64,000 nucleotides of DNA from Epiperipatus broadwayi (GCA_028023455.1 JAQFVV010012416.1:3269594-3333593); one strand, 5' to 3'; counted from the first letter of the stretch, positions 12,057 through 23,805 are shown. Translations and numbers: made by a program. The notes: generated from the letters alone by a model not told the origin.

Positions 12057-12059
12057 TCT

Positions 12060-13125
12060 TTAAATGCCATTTACATTTTTTTTATTTATTTTTTTTATAA
12101 GAAAGAAAAGGGAAATGGTACACATGAATATAAGATTTCACAATAATAAGCTAGTATTTGGGTATATGTCATCATTAAAATATAAGTTTGGATATCAGGC
12201 TAATCTTTGTACTTATTTTAAAAATAATTTATATTTTAATAACTATTAATTCTGATGAAGGAAATGCTACTAATAAGAATAAATACAAACAAAATGAAAA
12301 TTAGGAAAATTATCAAACATAAAAGAAGCAAAAAGAAACAAGTTTTGATAGTTTTAGCATATTATTAATTATAATTATGATAATAAATAAAAAGTAAATA
12401 TTATAACATGTAAATGCCAATGACTATATATATTACAACAGTAATCAAATATCCTCACTTTTCTTTATTAATAATACATATAAAGACGTTTCAAGTCCTT
12501 TTTTTATTTTTAAATTAACAAGTTGATTTAATACAAAAAAATTAATAATAATTAAAATAGAAATATTATAATTATTTTTTGCAGAAATGTTTCTTTTTTT
12601 AAAATAATAATAATAATAATAATAAAATTAAATATAACATTTGTTTCTTATCAGCCATTTTTTGTAAACATTTTTGTATGTCCCTGAAACTGTATATTTA
12701 TAAATAAAAAAAATAGCTGTCAAGTTTGGTAGACAGTAAAATAAATGCATAAATACTGAATTTTTATATGAACTTCCAAATAATAAACAATTCAACTACT
12801 TGTTGATTTTTTAAAAAACCTTTTTTTAAACTTTTTAATAATGGTCTTGCAAAATAAAATACAACTTACTAAACTCACATCAAAAGTAGATGAAAACAGT
12901 ATAATAAAAAAACATTTTTAAATGTTCAGACTGAAATGAAGTCAAAATGTAATAAAGAGATGAATACTATTTGTGAAAAATTTGCAGAAATATTAAGTAA
13001 TACATACAAAAAACAGAAGAATTTAATGTGATTAAAAAATAATACAAATTGCAACATTTCTAATTAAAAAACTGATAAAATATTGAAATTAATACAAAAT
13101 AAAAACAAATTATGTAAAAAATTAA
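12060..13125. other. very AT-rich DNA with (AAT)n microsatellite
   Basis: No gene was seen. An (AAT)n run lies at about 12603-12625. The small ORF at 12064 is K/F/Y-rich noise. Confidence 0.45.
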
Positions 13126-13129
13126 AAAA

Positions 13130-13260
13130 CAAAATTGTTTGTTATGAATATAAGACTTTAAAAAATAAAATTAACTTTATGATTAGGGCAGAGAAAAACT
13201 ATTCTATAAATTTAATTTTAAATGAAAATAAAGATGACATATAAAAATGAAATATTGCTT
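13130..13260 (+). mobile_element. possible non-LTR retrotransposon linker fragment
   Basis: One frame reads EYKTLKNKINFMIRAEKNYS followed by INLILNENKDDI. This resembles the segment between the endonuclease and reverse-transcriptase domains in many LINE proteins (pattern YxxxKN.....IR.AKK.Y). No reverse-transcriptase box is readable downstream (13260-14280), so the assignment is tentative. The surrounding DNA is extremely A-rich on the plus strand. Confidence 0.3.
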
Positions 13261-13264
13261 TGGA

Positions 13265-14285
13265 AATGTAATTATAGAAATGATTAGGAGTAAAAAAAAA
13301 ACATTTTGATATAAATAATAGTAATGTTGTAGAAAATACTTATAATAGCAAATTTTTACAAAGAATTAATAAACTAAAAAAAAAAAATCTAATCGTAATT
13401 AATCACAAAAAATTATAATAGTCAATCTCATTCAATTTTTTGTACCAAATCTAAATAAAGAAAAATTATATCAATTCAATAATAAAAGAATGTAGAATAA
13501 ATATGGATCAAAAATTTAAAAAATTAGAGTGCTAAACATAACGAACAATATTGGATATTCCATCAGATATAATTTTGAATGACCAATAATTAAGTCAGTT
13601 GTTTATATCCTGTATTATTAAAAAAAATTAGATTGAGACTAGTTTTTAAATCTGATAAAATATTTTTGACAAATACAGGGTTATATTTACATTTCCAAAT
13701 AAAAACAACAGAAAATTATATCCATAACATAATCAAAAAAATTAAATAAAAACTTTTAAATAAAAATCAATATAGTTTAAACAGAAAAAACATATGCTGT
13801 TATTAGACATTTTCATAGGTAAGATTAATCACTTTAAATGGCTTTGGATATTATCGAATATAAACAATGAGCAATTTAGAAAATTATAAAACAAGAGGCA
13901 AATTATTCTATTTATCCTCAAAAAAAATATTTAAATAATAGATATACTGTAACTAAAATATCAAATATATTGAATGATAAACAATATATATTTATGAATT
14001 CATAGTATTATTTCCAGGAACTTCTGTGTAATAAAAGACATTTCAGTATAATAATAAGTACTGTCTTTTCTCAGAACTTCTTCCTACTCCAATCATAAGA
14101 ATGTGTGTGATGAAATTTAATATCGTCATTTTTTTTCTTTTGTTATTTTTTCCTCATTCTCAAATTCTAATGGTTATTGCATGGAAGCTCTAGGAAATAA
14201 ATAATACTATAAATTCATCATTTATCCATGAAAATATTAGAATTAATATACATATATATTTATGGAGTTTTCTAAGGTTTGAAAC
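13265..14285. other. A-rich DNA, no gene seen
   Basis: Very AT-rich, with adenine excess on the plus strand. It may be decayed LINE sequence continuing from 13130, but no motif supports this. Nothing else was recognised. Confidence 0.35.
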
Positions 14286-14403
14286 TAAGTGAATTATTGT
14301 TTTCCTGAAGGTTTATGATGATGGTGTTTTCGTTGTATTTTTATATTAGGCTATTTCCATCATCTAATATGTGTATTGAATGTTTCTAAAAATTAAATGT
14401 ATA

Positions 14404-15673
14404 ATTATTCTCCCTGCTGACAAAGGCAATGCAACAGTTGTAATGAATACAATTGATTATCACAACAAAATACAAGAACTCTTCACAACAGGCCAATATA
14501 GAAAAATGGCAAAAATCTGATACCGAGTACAAAAACAATGTTACAAGCATTACTCAGAAAGCATTGCAAATACTTCACTGATTCAGAAAAGAATAAAATA
14601 ACATCATATTTCAGCAAAATTTCTCATTTTTATGGTCTACCTAAAATCCATAAGGATCATATTCTATTAAGACCTATTGTTATATTCACCTTGCCAAAAT
14701 TTGGCAAGATTTCTTCTCAAAGTTATAAGTCCTTTGGCATACAAGACCCAGTTTTTGTGAGTGATTCTAGACACTTTGTAGAATTAATCAAGAACATGAA
14801 AATTGAAAGAACTCACATACTGGTAAGCTTTGATGTGGAAAGTTAATTCACGAATATACCATGTGAAGAAGCATTGTCTATTGTAATGAAAACATTAAAT
14901 GGTGATAATAATTTACAAACCAGAACAGTTCTTCTTGTTGATAGTCTAATAGAACTATTAACATTCTGCATAAAAACAACCTACTTTCAATATAACACAC
15001 AATTCTTTCAACAAAATCAAGGAATAGCTATGGGCTCACCATTGTCTTCCCTGATTAGCAATATTTACATAGAAGAACTTGAAACCTTATCCATAAAAAC
15101 TACTTCATATCCACCTAATGTTTGGATTCACTATTTGGTTCATTATGTAGATGATACATTTGTAGTATGGCCACATGGTGAAGCATTGCTACAAACTTTC
15201 TATATACACAACAACAATATATCCCCTTCAATTAAATTCACAATAGAATCAGAACAAGAAAAAAAAATGGCATTCTTAAATGTTCTTGTGACAAGACTCT
15301 CTCATGGCAAAATCAAAACTACAGTTTACCAAAAACCTACCCATACAGGAAAATACCTAGTCTATACATCCAATCACACCAGAAACACAAACATGGAATT
15401 ATATTATCACTATGGAACAGAGCAAAAGAAGTTTGTTCAGAAACAAGCAATTTGGAAAAAAAGATCTATATAGAACAAACTTTTATGAAAAATGGTTGTC
15501 CATCAGCTGTTAAGAAAATGTTAAATAGACAACAAAAAGAACCATCAAGAGAAAAGACAATTATTGGTACTGTAGGGTATCCATACATTCCAAAAATAGC
15601 AGACAAATTAAGAAAAATCTACAATCAGTATAATATCAGAACAGCTTTCCAAAGCCATACCATGCTCTGAGGA
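14404..15673 (+). pseudogene. PLE reverse transcriptase, broken
   Basis: The first frame (14404-14520) reads IILPADKGNATVVMNTIDYH, typical of the PLE region just before the fingers. A frameshift near 14520 leads to the 14538-14846 frame, with FYGLPKIHKD, LLRPIV and motif A beginning SFDVES. An in-frame TAA at 14844 interrupts motif A; the same frame resumes and continues to 15473. There residues 50-59 from the ATG at 14874 are GIAMGSPLSS and residues 91-94 are the YVDD catalytic box, followed by FLNVLVTR and KTTVYQKPTHTGKY. A further shift near 15455 leads to a last frame (to 15670) with PYIPKIADKLRKIY, also typical of PLEs. The enzyme would have copied RNA at exposed DNA ends. This copy has two frameshifts and one stop. 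Confidence 0.85.
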
Positions 15674-15679
15674 ATTCTA

Positions 15680-15965
15680 ACATCTACAAAACATAAACTT
15701 GAAATGCTGAAAAGAAAAAACTGCATCTATGAAATATGATGTGAATATTGAAGAACATATATTGGTGAGACCAGTTGTCCCATTGAAAAGCATTTGCAAG
15801 AACACAAACTAATGATTAGAAGAGAGAAAACAGATGTGTCTCAGGTAGTTAAAACATGTATGTGCCAATGAACATAGGTTCAATTGGGAAAATACAAGGA
15901 TATTGGATAGATAGAGAAGAAAAGGTACAAAGAAGAAAATTTAAAAAAGGTATTTACATGACAAT
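15680..15965 (+). pseudogene. PLE GIY-YIG endonuclease remnant
   Basis: After the reverse transcriptase, a frame reads CIYEI at 15722 and RTYIGETSCP at about 15752-15781, the two halves of a GIY-YIG nuclease core, then EKHLQEHK. A shift near 15850 brings in NEHRFNWENTRIL and YMTMAKIP further on, as in the C-terminal part of PLE nucleases. Stops interrupt the GIY to YIG linker. In the family this domain nicks target DNA. The order RT then GIY-YIG is the diagnostic arrangement of Penelope-type elements. Confidence 0.75.
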
Positions 15966-16094
15966 GGCAAAAATCCCATAAGCTAACCTAGTGTGACTAT
16001 ACATAATGTATGGAAACTACTAATCAACTTTGCTCTTAGGAAAAAGTGGAGAAATCAGGAGGATCCTCATAGATAAGTATACGAAATTACTACT

Positions 16095-16265
16095 GACTGT
16101 ACCTTTGGCAGGATGGCTCAGTTAGTTAGAGCATTACCTTAAAAATTCATTACTCAAGAATCTAAGGACCCAGATTCTAATCCCATGCTAGTACTATCAC
16201 TGGTCAGGTCAGCAACACCTGAAGAAGAGGGGAGAATAATAGCTCTCAAAACATTGTGCATATAC
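16095..16265 (+). ncRNA. tRNA-like plus hammerhead-like module at the PLE 3' end
   Basis: A tRNA-like stretch has an A-box-like TGGCTCAGTTAGTTAGAGC (16114-16132) and a B-box-like GATTCTAATCCC (16173-16184). It is followed at 16219 by CTGAAGA, a short possible stem (AGAG with CTCT) and AAAAC. This resembles a hammerhead ribozyme core (CUGAUGA, stem II, GAAA) with changes that should disable it. Similar modules occur at about 6040-6190 and 34295-34445. Hammerhead motifs are known in PLE terminal repeats; the tRNA-like part is my reading. Confidence 0.45.
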
Positions 16266-16411
16266 TAACTAACCTGTTTGATGTGCTATTACTAACAGTT
16301 GAATGTATTTGGAATATTTAAATAAAGTTAAATTTTTCTAAAGACATTCAATACACATACTAGATGATGGAAATAGTCCAATATAAAAATACAGTAAGTG
16401 AATTATTGTTT

Positions 16412-16845
16412 CTTGTTTTTATAAATGACTTGGTAACTATTAATATTAAAGTACCAATATTTCAATAAATAAACAACACTATTGCTATTAATATGAATAA
16501 CGACATTGATATTGCAGTTAAAAATTATCAAAGAAACATGAAGAAAAATTTCCATAGGTGCTTTGATGAAGAAATTTATAAAAATAAAAGAAACCAAAGT
16601 ATATGTTAAGATATTCTCAATGAAATATAAAAATATTAAGATATATTTATAGCAATTATACAATGGTTAATGCTAATAAATATAAAAAAGTAGAAAATAT
16701 AATTTATGTCTTGAAAATATCATATTAATTCTCTGATCAATAAATTTAGGTATTTTATATCAATGTTTTACAAAATCAGGTAGTTTTTTCTTGAATGTTT
16801 TTACTATTTAATAACTGAAACACAGGCCTATTATATAACTGTACC
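16412..16845. other. AT-rich DNA, no gene seen
   Basis: No coding region or repeat was recognised. The 86-codon minus ORF here is low-complexity noise. Confidence 0.4.
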
Positions 16846-16849
16846 AATA

Positions 16850-17580
16850 TATGTAATATATAGGGTATATGAGCACAGACTTTCACACAACCCACCATTC
16901 TATCTCATAACCCTGATACACTTGAACACATATATGTCAAAAAGATAAATAATCACCAATATCCATATTTCATGCTAAACCAGCAATCATCTCTTGGTCC
17001 AGATTATTATCTCTACTCATATATGCAATAAGTGCTCAGATATATATATATATATATTAAGATAGCTGAATTTCATACTTTAATAGACAGGCTTCAATCC
17101 ACTCCACACTCCAGCTCTTCAACTATTGATGATGGAATGCTCAAAGGCCACCCCGAGACCGAGATTCTCATCACACCCATCTTGACCCAAAGTCAATCTG
17201 ACCACTCATGTATAGAACATAATCCATTTAATACATATACAAGAGATGGGCAGACATCTCTACTATGTAATAACTGAAATATAGGCTTATTATATATCTG
17301 TATCAATATATATAATATATAGGGTATATGAGCACATTCTTTCACACAACCCACCACTCTTCACTCTATCTTGTAACACTAATACACTTGAACACATATG
17401 TGTCGAAAAGATAAATAATCACCAATATATGTATTTCATGTTAAACCAGCAATCATCAGTTGGTCCATATTATCATCTCCACACATATATGCAATAAGTG
17501 CTCGGATATATATTAAGATAGTCAATCTTCATACTTTAATGGACAGGCTTCTAGTCACTCTACACTCCAACTCTTACTAT
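16850..17580 (-). repeat. family A repeats in tandem
   Basis: Two antisense units are spaced about 460 bp apart (GTATATGAGCACAGACTTTC near 16865, its counterpart near 17324). The first is full length, with (TA)n at about 17040, CTTTAATAGACAGGCTTCAA, CCAAAGTCAATCTGACC and GATGGGCAGACATC. The second ends after CTTTAATGGACAGGCTTC. The head-to-tail layout matches 8045-8690. Confidence 0.75.
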
Positions 17581-17584
17581 TATG

Positions 17585-18425
17585 TATAAATCTTCATATG
17601 GATCTTTATTAAGGTATAGAATAACAATTTATATTCATGCTAAAAAACTAATACTACTGGGTGAAAAAGAATAACTAATTTAATAAAAATACATTTAAAA
17701 AAAGAATTAGTTATATAAACAATATTATATTAGTAAATGAAACTTCTCGAATACATAATTATATATATATTTTAGTAATACTTTTAAAAAACCTTTTATA
17801 AAACAATTTGAAATATGCCTTAAAACAGATTTATACACGGCTGTTGCATTATAATAAACATTAAAATAAAATCACTACGTTCCTAAATTATTTAGCAATT
17901 CACCTATTGAATTAAAAAATATTAATATTATAGAAAAATAAGATATCAACTTAAAAACAGTATTTTTAAAAAAATCAGTAACTTAAAATATATAATAATG
18001 TTAATTTAATATCAATACCAATTGATATATGATCATACTATAATCGTTGTTTATCATTACACTTCAATTTTTTAGTATACTCAAAACAAAAGAAATTTGG
18101 AAGTTATTTCGATTGTTTATGACAATCTTTCCTACATAGAGCAGAATTAGGGTAAGTAAATAAGATTTAAATTTGGCATAAATATCTTTCTATTGTGTTT
18201 GTTTATTTGCAAGTTTTGTGTTTGTATCAGTTTATATTTTACTTTTAGCTCAATCCTACGACAATCATCCATCAGCCCAGAAGACAGATCAACCTCTCCC
18301 ACTACAAATTCATTAGAAATATATACGTTTTCAAGTTGATCCATAAAACACATATTACAATGTAACTTCATGTACACATTATTTTTGGAGATACTTAAAC
18401 TTCATTTCACACCATATTTCAAGCT
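17585..18425. other. AT-rich DNA with an unassigned 76-codon minus ORF
   Basis: The minus ORF 18377-18147 contains a fairly balanced stretch (FVVGEVDLSSGLMDDCRRIE), which stands out against the background, but I recognise no family and see no convincing splice sites. The remainder is featureless. Confidence 0.3.
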
Positions 18426-18429
18426 TTTA

Positions 18430-18650
18430 TTCCATCATACATTACTGAAACATATGATCAAAGATATATGAAAGAGACAAATGATCCCCAAGATGAGCAT
18501 TTCATGTTGAATCAGCCCTCATCAGTTGACCCAGATTACAATCTCTTACACATATCATCATCATTTTTTCAGTATACACATATATAGCAAATTATTGGAG
18601 TTTAATTGACAGGTTTCAAATTTTCTGCTCTACAACATTGCTACAAACCA
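18430..18650 (-). repeat. diverged family A fragment
   Basis: It carries weakened family A landmarks: GATAAA-like start, CATTTCATGTTGAATCAGC, CATCAGTTGACCCAGATTAC and TTTAATTGACAGGTTTCAAA. It is more diverged than the other copies. Confidence 0.55.
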
Positions 18651-18654
18651 TTTT

Positions 18655-19620
18655 ATGGAAGTATAGTAATAATTTTTACTAATTATTAATTAGACTAGAC
18701 ATTATCCTTAGTTCAAATATATATTAATATGTCTAACTTAATGAATAATACATCTGCAATGATATAAGAGTATCTGCATCTGAATGTCTTGCCCATGTTG
18801 ACCATTTTGATAACTTTCACTACACCACTATATTTCTATTGTGTTTGTTTACGTTTTATTGCAAAAAATGTTTCTGACTAATAGATATAAATTAAAATGA
18901 GCATCAAACCATTTATTACATTTACTTACAACATTTATAACAGTTAAAAGTGTTTGCTGGTCTTAATAAAGCTAAATATTAGACATTCAGTGTTCATTGT
19001 ATCAAAATTACTTGGGCTAACATAATACAACCTAGCAATGAAATAATAAACTGATTACCAAGACAACTAAATTCAGCTTTACATAAGGCAACAGAAAATA
19101 TCACAATACCTTAAAACCCCATTACGTTTGCTTCTTTTTGTTTCTGCAGGAGAACCAAGCAATTTATTGGACGTGAATAGTTTAATCATTTATGCTATGC
19201 GATATGTAAAATAGTTCAGATTATAAAGGCAATAAACTCTAAAATGGACTATTCACCTATTCGTTGATAAACTGTGTCAGTATCTAACTTTATTAATCCA
19301 CAAACAATCAAAGTAATAAAACTGAAGTCAAACATTTTTTATAAAAAAACAACATAGTTTTCCAATGACCAGATGGTGACCTTGAATTCCAAAAATTAAT
19401 GGATCTGTTTAGGTTGATCAAATAAAAAACCTAGACGAGCTGAATCTAATCTAAATGGATATATAGGCTAGAGCTCTGAATTAAAAATGATTGTATTTGT
19501 TGAGAGGTGAAAGATAGTAATTTCTTCAGGGGTCACTCTTAAGTGCTAAGCAATTTGTATATGATTCACTTGAAAGTCAGGAAAATGAAAAACTGGCTAG
19601 ATTCACAATGCTGGAAATGT
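18655..19620. other. AT-rich DNA, no gene seen
   Basis: No gene or known repeat was recognised. Confidence 0.4.
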
Positions 19621-19627
19621 AGGATAA

Positions 19628-20010
19628 TGAAAATCAAAATTGTTTACAGACCTGGCCAGTATAATGAAATAAAAAACATGAATTAGATAACTAACAGTGT
19701 GCTATGCTATATATTCAGTGGATTCATCAAATAAATTTCACCAAAAATTATAGACACAAATATATGTAACAATTATCCAAACTCTAATTAGATATCAATA
19801 CCATCTATCAGAACAAATTTTGAAAAATAAAACTGGTTACAGACTTGACCAGTACGATGAAACAAAAAAACATGAACTAGATGACTATCTACGTGCTATT
19901 CTATATTTTCAGTGAATTCATTGAATAAATTTCACCAAACAAATATATATAACAATTGTCCAAACTCTAATTAGATACCAACACCAGTTCACTGGAACAA
20001 ATTTCAATGA
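19628..20010. repeat. two tandem copies of a ~195-bp sequence
   Basis: CCAGTATAATGAAATAAAAA near 19654 recurs as CCAGTACGATGAAACAAAAA near 19850, and TCCAAACTCTAATTAGATA follows in both. It is a diverged local tandem duplication with no coding potential. Confidence 0.65.
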
Positions 20011-20014
20011 GCCA

Positions 20015-21845
20015 AATCATACATCAATTGAAAGATCTACAGAAACCAGAACAGAAGACAATAAAATAAGTCCAGATGTTTACTATCTTATTTCAAGAAA
20101 TATGTACTTTAAAGATAATTTTAGCTAGGTGGAGGGAATGTCATGGATTCATTCTAAGTCAATCCACAATGATTGGATTAGGTGAAAAATATTGTTGATC
20201 AATGGATCAATAATAATATCAATAATAGGGTAATCACATAGAAAAATCAGTAAATCTGACTGTTTTCAGTTACATGACAAATCTAGCTATAAATCAGAAA
20301 TTTTGAAAAACAGACAGAAAGTTAAAGTTATAATATTGTATTCAGAAAAATAATTTATAACCTGGGAGTTTTCTGGAATTAATGCATTTTGTCCATTATT
20401 TTTTAAAATGCAGTCAGACATGCTCAAGCCTAGAGCAGGAAGATATTAGCAAAAAATACTTCTGCAACTTTTACAAGGCAAGCCAATGTGACTAAAAGTG
20501 TGCACTCCTCTTTAGACAACTTGTGTGTACTGCTTTTTGTTGAATCCATTTTCCACACTACTTTCTGATACTTTATTTTGACAGTCTTTAATAATATGTT
20601 TAGATGATCACCTATTTTTGTTTTGATCAGTTGGGTATGTGGTCTGTTCCAGATTTATTATATCTTTAATACTATGGTCAGATTTCTTCAATGCAGTCAC
20701 TTTAGTTGCTGTAGTTTTAGCTAGGGTCACTTAGAAGACTGAAGAATTGAAGATGATGTTTAGGTATATTAATAGATTAACTCTAAAGCTGTGATCCCTC
20801 ATTTAAGAAATCTCTGAAATCGTAGCTGAGCTCTATGACAAAATCTCTGATCTTTTTCTTTCTCCTAAATCGAGATATTGAGATTGTATCTCTCTATTAT
20901 AATTAGGATTAGTAGAACCATAATAAGCTATTAGCAAAGAAATAGCTTTATCAAAATCTAATTTAGCTGGTAGTGGCAGAGAGAAAACGTAATATCTCAT
21001 ATATCACAGTTTTACAAACTCTTAAAACATCACTATTTTTTAAATTCTGATTTTTTTTGACCGACTAGAAAAAGAGAAAATTCAAGTGAAATACGTTGAC
21101 AAATTTTCTGGATTGTTCAATTCAAACTCTTCCAGAAAAATGATTACCATTTTGACTTAACTATATTTTTTTTGCTGCTGCACAGAAAAAATACTATTTT
21201 TTTTCTCACAGAAATAAAGAAACCTTTGAGACTTGGTTGTTCTATTTATTTTTTAATTAGATTATGCTAATGATGTTAAATATTCCCAATTCTTTAATGC
21301 TGATGAAAATCTAATCAGCCCATGTGCATAGAATGTCATATTCCACCAATTTCCCTAACAGATTCCTGCTCCAGGAATGATTGTGCCTGAGTGTATTCTA
21401 AAAAAGTGTTAATAATGTTCATTACTGTTAGGTAATTCCAGACTGTGAATTAGTTCTTAACAAAACATGGTAACTTTATCTTGCTGTCTGACCTGCTTTC
21501 AAATGGATTTTGCAGCTACCACCACACCATATTGTGAACAGACAGATTTACTGATCTTGTTATGTAATTGATATTTTATTGTTATCAGCCTTTACTTTAT
21601 AGTTGTTTCATCAATTAACAGTACTGCACACTAAATCCAATTTACACAGCTTAAATAAACTTTATAATTTGGTCAAGTCCATTTATTGAAGATAAGCTTA
21701 AGATCAGACACCAATCATTTTATTAATGTAGTAATAAAAAGATAATTTTTGTATATTTGAAGGATTTTTTGTTTTAGAATTTTTAACATGGATGTTAGTA
21801 AATACTTTAACACTAATATAATTTACTGTATTTACAACCTGAGGA
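20015..21845. other. AT-rich DNA, no gene seen
   Basis: I searched by eye for KCNQ pore or S4 codons on the minus strand and found none. No repeat was recognised. Confidence 0.4.
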
Positions 21846-21964
21846 TAAACAAATATTTTTTTTCATATGTCAAATGCGTTGACTGGGAAGCGAATCCAGG
21901 CCAGCTGCTTGGAAGGCAGCTATGCTAACCACTAGGCCACCAATGTTTGACTAAACAAATATTT
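21846..21964 (-). repeat. tRNA-Gly-derived SINE with perfect 13-bp target duplication
   Basis: The SINE body (21859-21951, minus strand) begins GTCAAACATTGGTGGCCTAG and reads as a nearly complete tRNA: A-box TGGCCTAGTGGTTAGC, anticodon arm AGCTGCCTTCCAAGCAGCT with loop triplet TCC (glycine), and B-box GGATTCGCTTCCC. It then has GACATATG and an A-run. TAAACAAATATTT flanks it at 21846-21858 and 21952-21964, showing retroposition. With only about 93 bp it is little more than a tRNA plus tail. It was presumably mobilised by a LINE in trans. Confidence 0.85.
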
Positions 21965-22560
21965 ATAAAAAAAATATTTAAAAAAAAACAACAACTTTAA
22001 TTTGAGGGCTAATTTACTAAGAAAACAAAAAGTTTTTTTTTTTTTGAACCACAATTTTGATTGTTATAAATAACTTGAAACTAAAACAGGGGTATCCATA
22101 AAGTAATTAATTTAAGTATTAAAAATGGACTTATTTTGATCATAAATTGTATTCATATTCAAATTTTAAAAGAAAAGAATCTAAAAAATGTAACTGTTGT
22201 TTGTAATATACCCAATCATTTGTGCATGTGAAATATTAATTGCACATTTGAAACTTTCTGACTTAAGCCCTAATATTTTTTTTATCTGTAGTTCAGTTGG
22301 TGATTTTTTATTCTATCCACTTTTGACAATGGCTTTTTTGTGTAAACAATCAAAAAATATTAAGCTTTTGTCTTTTATTTATTTTTATTTTTTTAATTAA
22401 CTGTAAACTATACCATTTCAATTGTTTGTAATCCTTTTTTAAAAATCAATTATTCTCATAAACAAGTGAACTATTCATATTTAATTTTTTTCTTAAAAAA
22501 GGTAGAATCTTAAAAACTGTTACTAAATTTTCAATAATTGCAATTAAATTAATGTATAAA

Positions 22561-22640
22561 ATGTCAAGTGTTGATGGCTGAGTGGTCAGCACAGCTGTTG
22601 CTTCCCAGACGATCCTTTGACACATGAAAAAAAAAAATTA
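22561..22640 (+). repeat. short tRNA-derived SINE, internally deleted
   Basis: It starts GTCAAGTGTTGATGGCTGAG, lacks most of the anticodon arm and T-arm 5' part, and resumes at CTTCCCAGACGATC..GACACATG with a long A-run. It belongs to the same family as 21859-21951. An imperfect target duplication may flank it (ATTAATGTATAAAAT and ATTAATTAATAAAAT). Confidence 0.7.
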
Positions 22641-22644
22641 ATTA

Positions 22645-23145
22645 ATAAAATTTGAAGAGAATCTATTTGGTAGAAGTGGGTTAAAAATTGATTACAAGGT
22701 TTTTGATTTCATTAAGGTGGCAGGTTAAAAAGCAAGTTTTATGTAAGCAACTTAAAAAGAAATTAAAATTTCATCCTTCATTTTTTTTTCTTTCTGTTTT
22801 ATTTAACAGTAAACATCTCTAAAAAATGTTGGCTTAAAAAATATAATTGCCATCTATTGTGCACAACTCAAAACTTTTCAAACTGATTTGAATGCCATTA
22901 AAAATGCAGCCCATTAATGTTATTAAGCTGAATAACTCTGAAATATTACTGTTATATTGCATTATTATCTAAACTGAACATACGTACAAAGTTTGAAAAA
23001 AATTAATTTTGGTAGAAATGGGTTAAAAATAAGTTATAGTATTTGACCCAAACAAACAAAACATACTATGGGCAGGAATGGTTAATCCACTCACCATTTC
23101 ATGATCACCATTTACTATGCTTATAAAGCTTTTAAAACAATGTGA
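22645..23145. other. AT-rich DNA with a family F end
   Basis: No gene was seen. Near 23096-23125, CATGATCACCATTTACTATGC matches the family F terminus. Otherwise featureless. Confidence 0.4.
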
Positions 23146-23149
23146 TGTA

Positions 23150-23515
23150 ATGTGATGTACTGTAGCTTCTTCTTAAACGAAGTCAAGAATCTCTCAGCAA
23201 TTATGCTCAGAGAAATCTGTTAGCCACTTTACTTTTCAATCCCCAGTCTAAGTTTTCCCATATTCTACTCCATCCCATTTCCACAACATAATCTTTGTTA
23301 ACTCTATACCCTTTGTATCTAAATCCCCCTTATCTTTTTCCAAACCCAGCATAAAAACCAATAATCCACTTTCTATATAATCACTTTTTTCTTATTTATT
23401 CTTCCATAACTTCATTATATGTACCCTTTCTGTTTTCAATCATTTACATTCAATTAACAGATGCCTAATATTTTCTATTGCTTCCTTACATAATTTACAG
23501 ACTAAATCAATCATG
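23150..23515 (-). mobile_element. non-LTR retrotransposon 3' end (same family as 32546-33850)
   Basis: On the minus strand the segment near 23512-23445 reads DLVCKLCKEAIENIRHLLIE, the C-x2-C..H..C cysteine-histidine motif near the C-terminus of many LINE proteins. The remaining coding part and 3' untranslated region align with 32546-32930 (shared GAGAAATCTGTTAGCCAC-type segment on plus, 23210-23230). It is truncated and frameshifted. Confidence 0.7.
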
Positions 23516-23517
23516 TG

Positions 23518-23805
23518 ATGCACTGTGATTTCTCCTTAAATGGAGTCAGGAATATCTCAGCAGCTATGCTCAGAGAAACCTGTTAGCCACTTTACCTTCC
23601 TTTTTCATTGTCCATCCTAAGTTTTCCCATAATCTGTTCCATCCCATTTCCACAACATAATTTTTGTCAACTCCATGACCATCATATCTAAATCCCCCTT
23701 ATCTTTTCTGAAACCTAGCATAAAAACCAATAACTCACTTTCTGTATAATCACTTTGTTCATATTTAATCTTCCATAACATCATTATTTGTACACTATTT
23801 AGTGG
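23518..23805 (-). mobile_element. second adjacent copy of the same LINE 3' end
   Basis: It repeats the 23162-23400 sequence in the same orientation at moderate divergence (GAGAAACCTGTTAGCCACTT, CATAAAAACCAATAACTCAC). The junction between the copies is a TGTGATG-rich stretch also present at 23140-23160, so the tail or target is duplicated. Only the 3' part is present. Confidence 0.65.

Larger units (their letters stand above)
14286..16411 (+). mobile_element. Penelope-like element copy with 17-bp target duplication
   Basis: TAAGTGAATTATTGTTT occurs at 14286-14302 and again at 16395-16411, bracketing 2092 bp that code for a PLE-type reverse transcriptase and a GIY-YIG-like region. Inside, a 5'-end segment (14332-14394) is the inverted copy of a 3'-end segment (16329-16393), sharing TATTTTTATATTxGxCTATT and CCATCATCTA..ATGTGTATTGAATGT. 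PLEs are known to carry terminal repeats in direct or inverted order, so this fits an authentic integrated copy. The coding part begins abruptly at about 14404, so the copy lacks the N-terminal region and is inactive. A tRNA-like and hammerhead-like module lies near its 3' end. Confidence 0.8.

Noticed and set aside
18147-18377. Minus-strand ORF with FVVGEVDLSSGLMDDCRRIE
   Set aside because: Balanced composition, but no recognised family, no good splice sites and no second copy seen; kept only as a note.
21859-21951. Functional tRNA-Gly gene
   Set aside because: Flanking 13-bp duplication and an A-run show a SINE insertion; acceptor pairing is imperfect.
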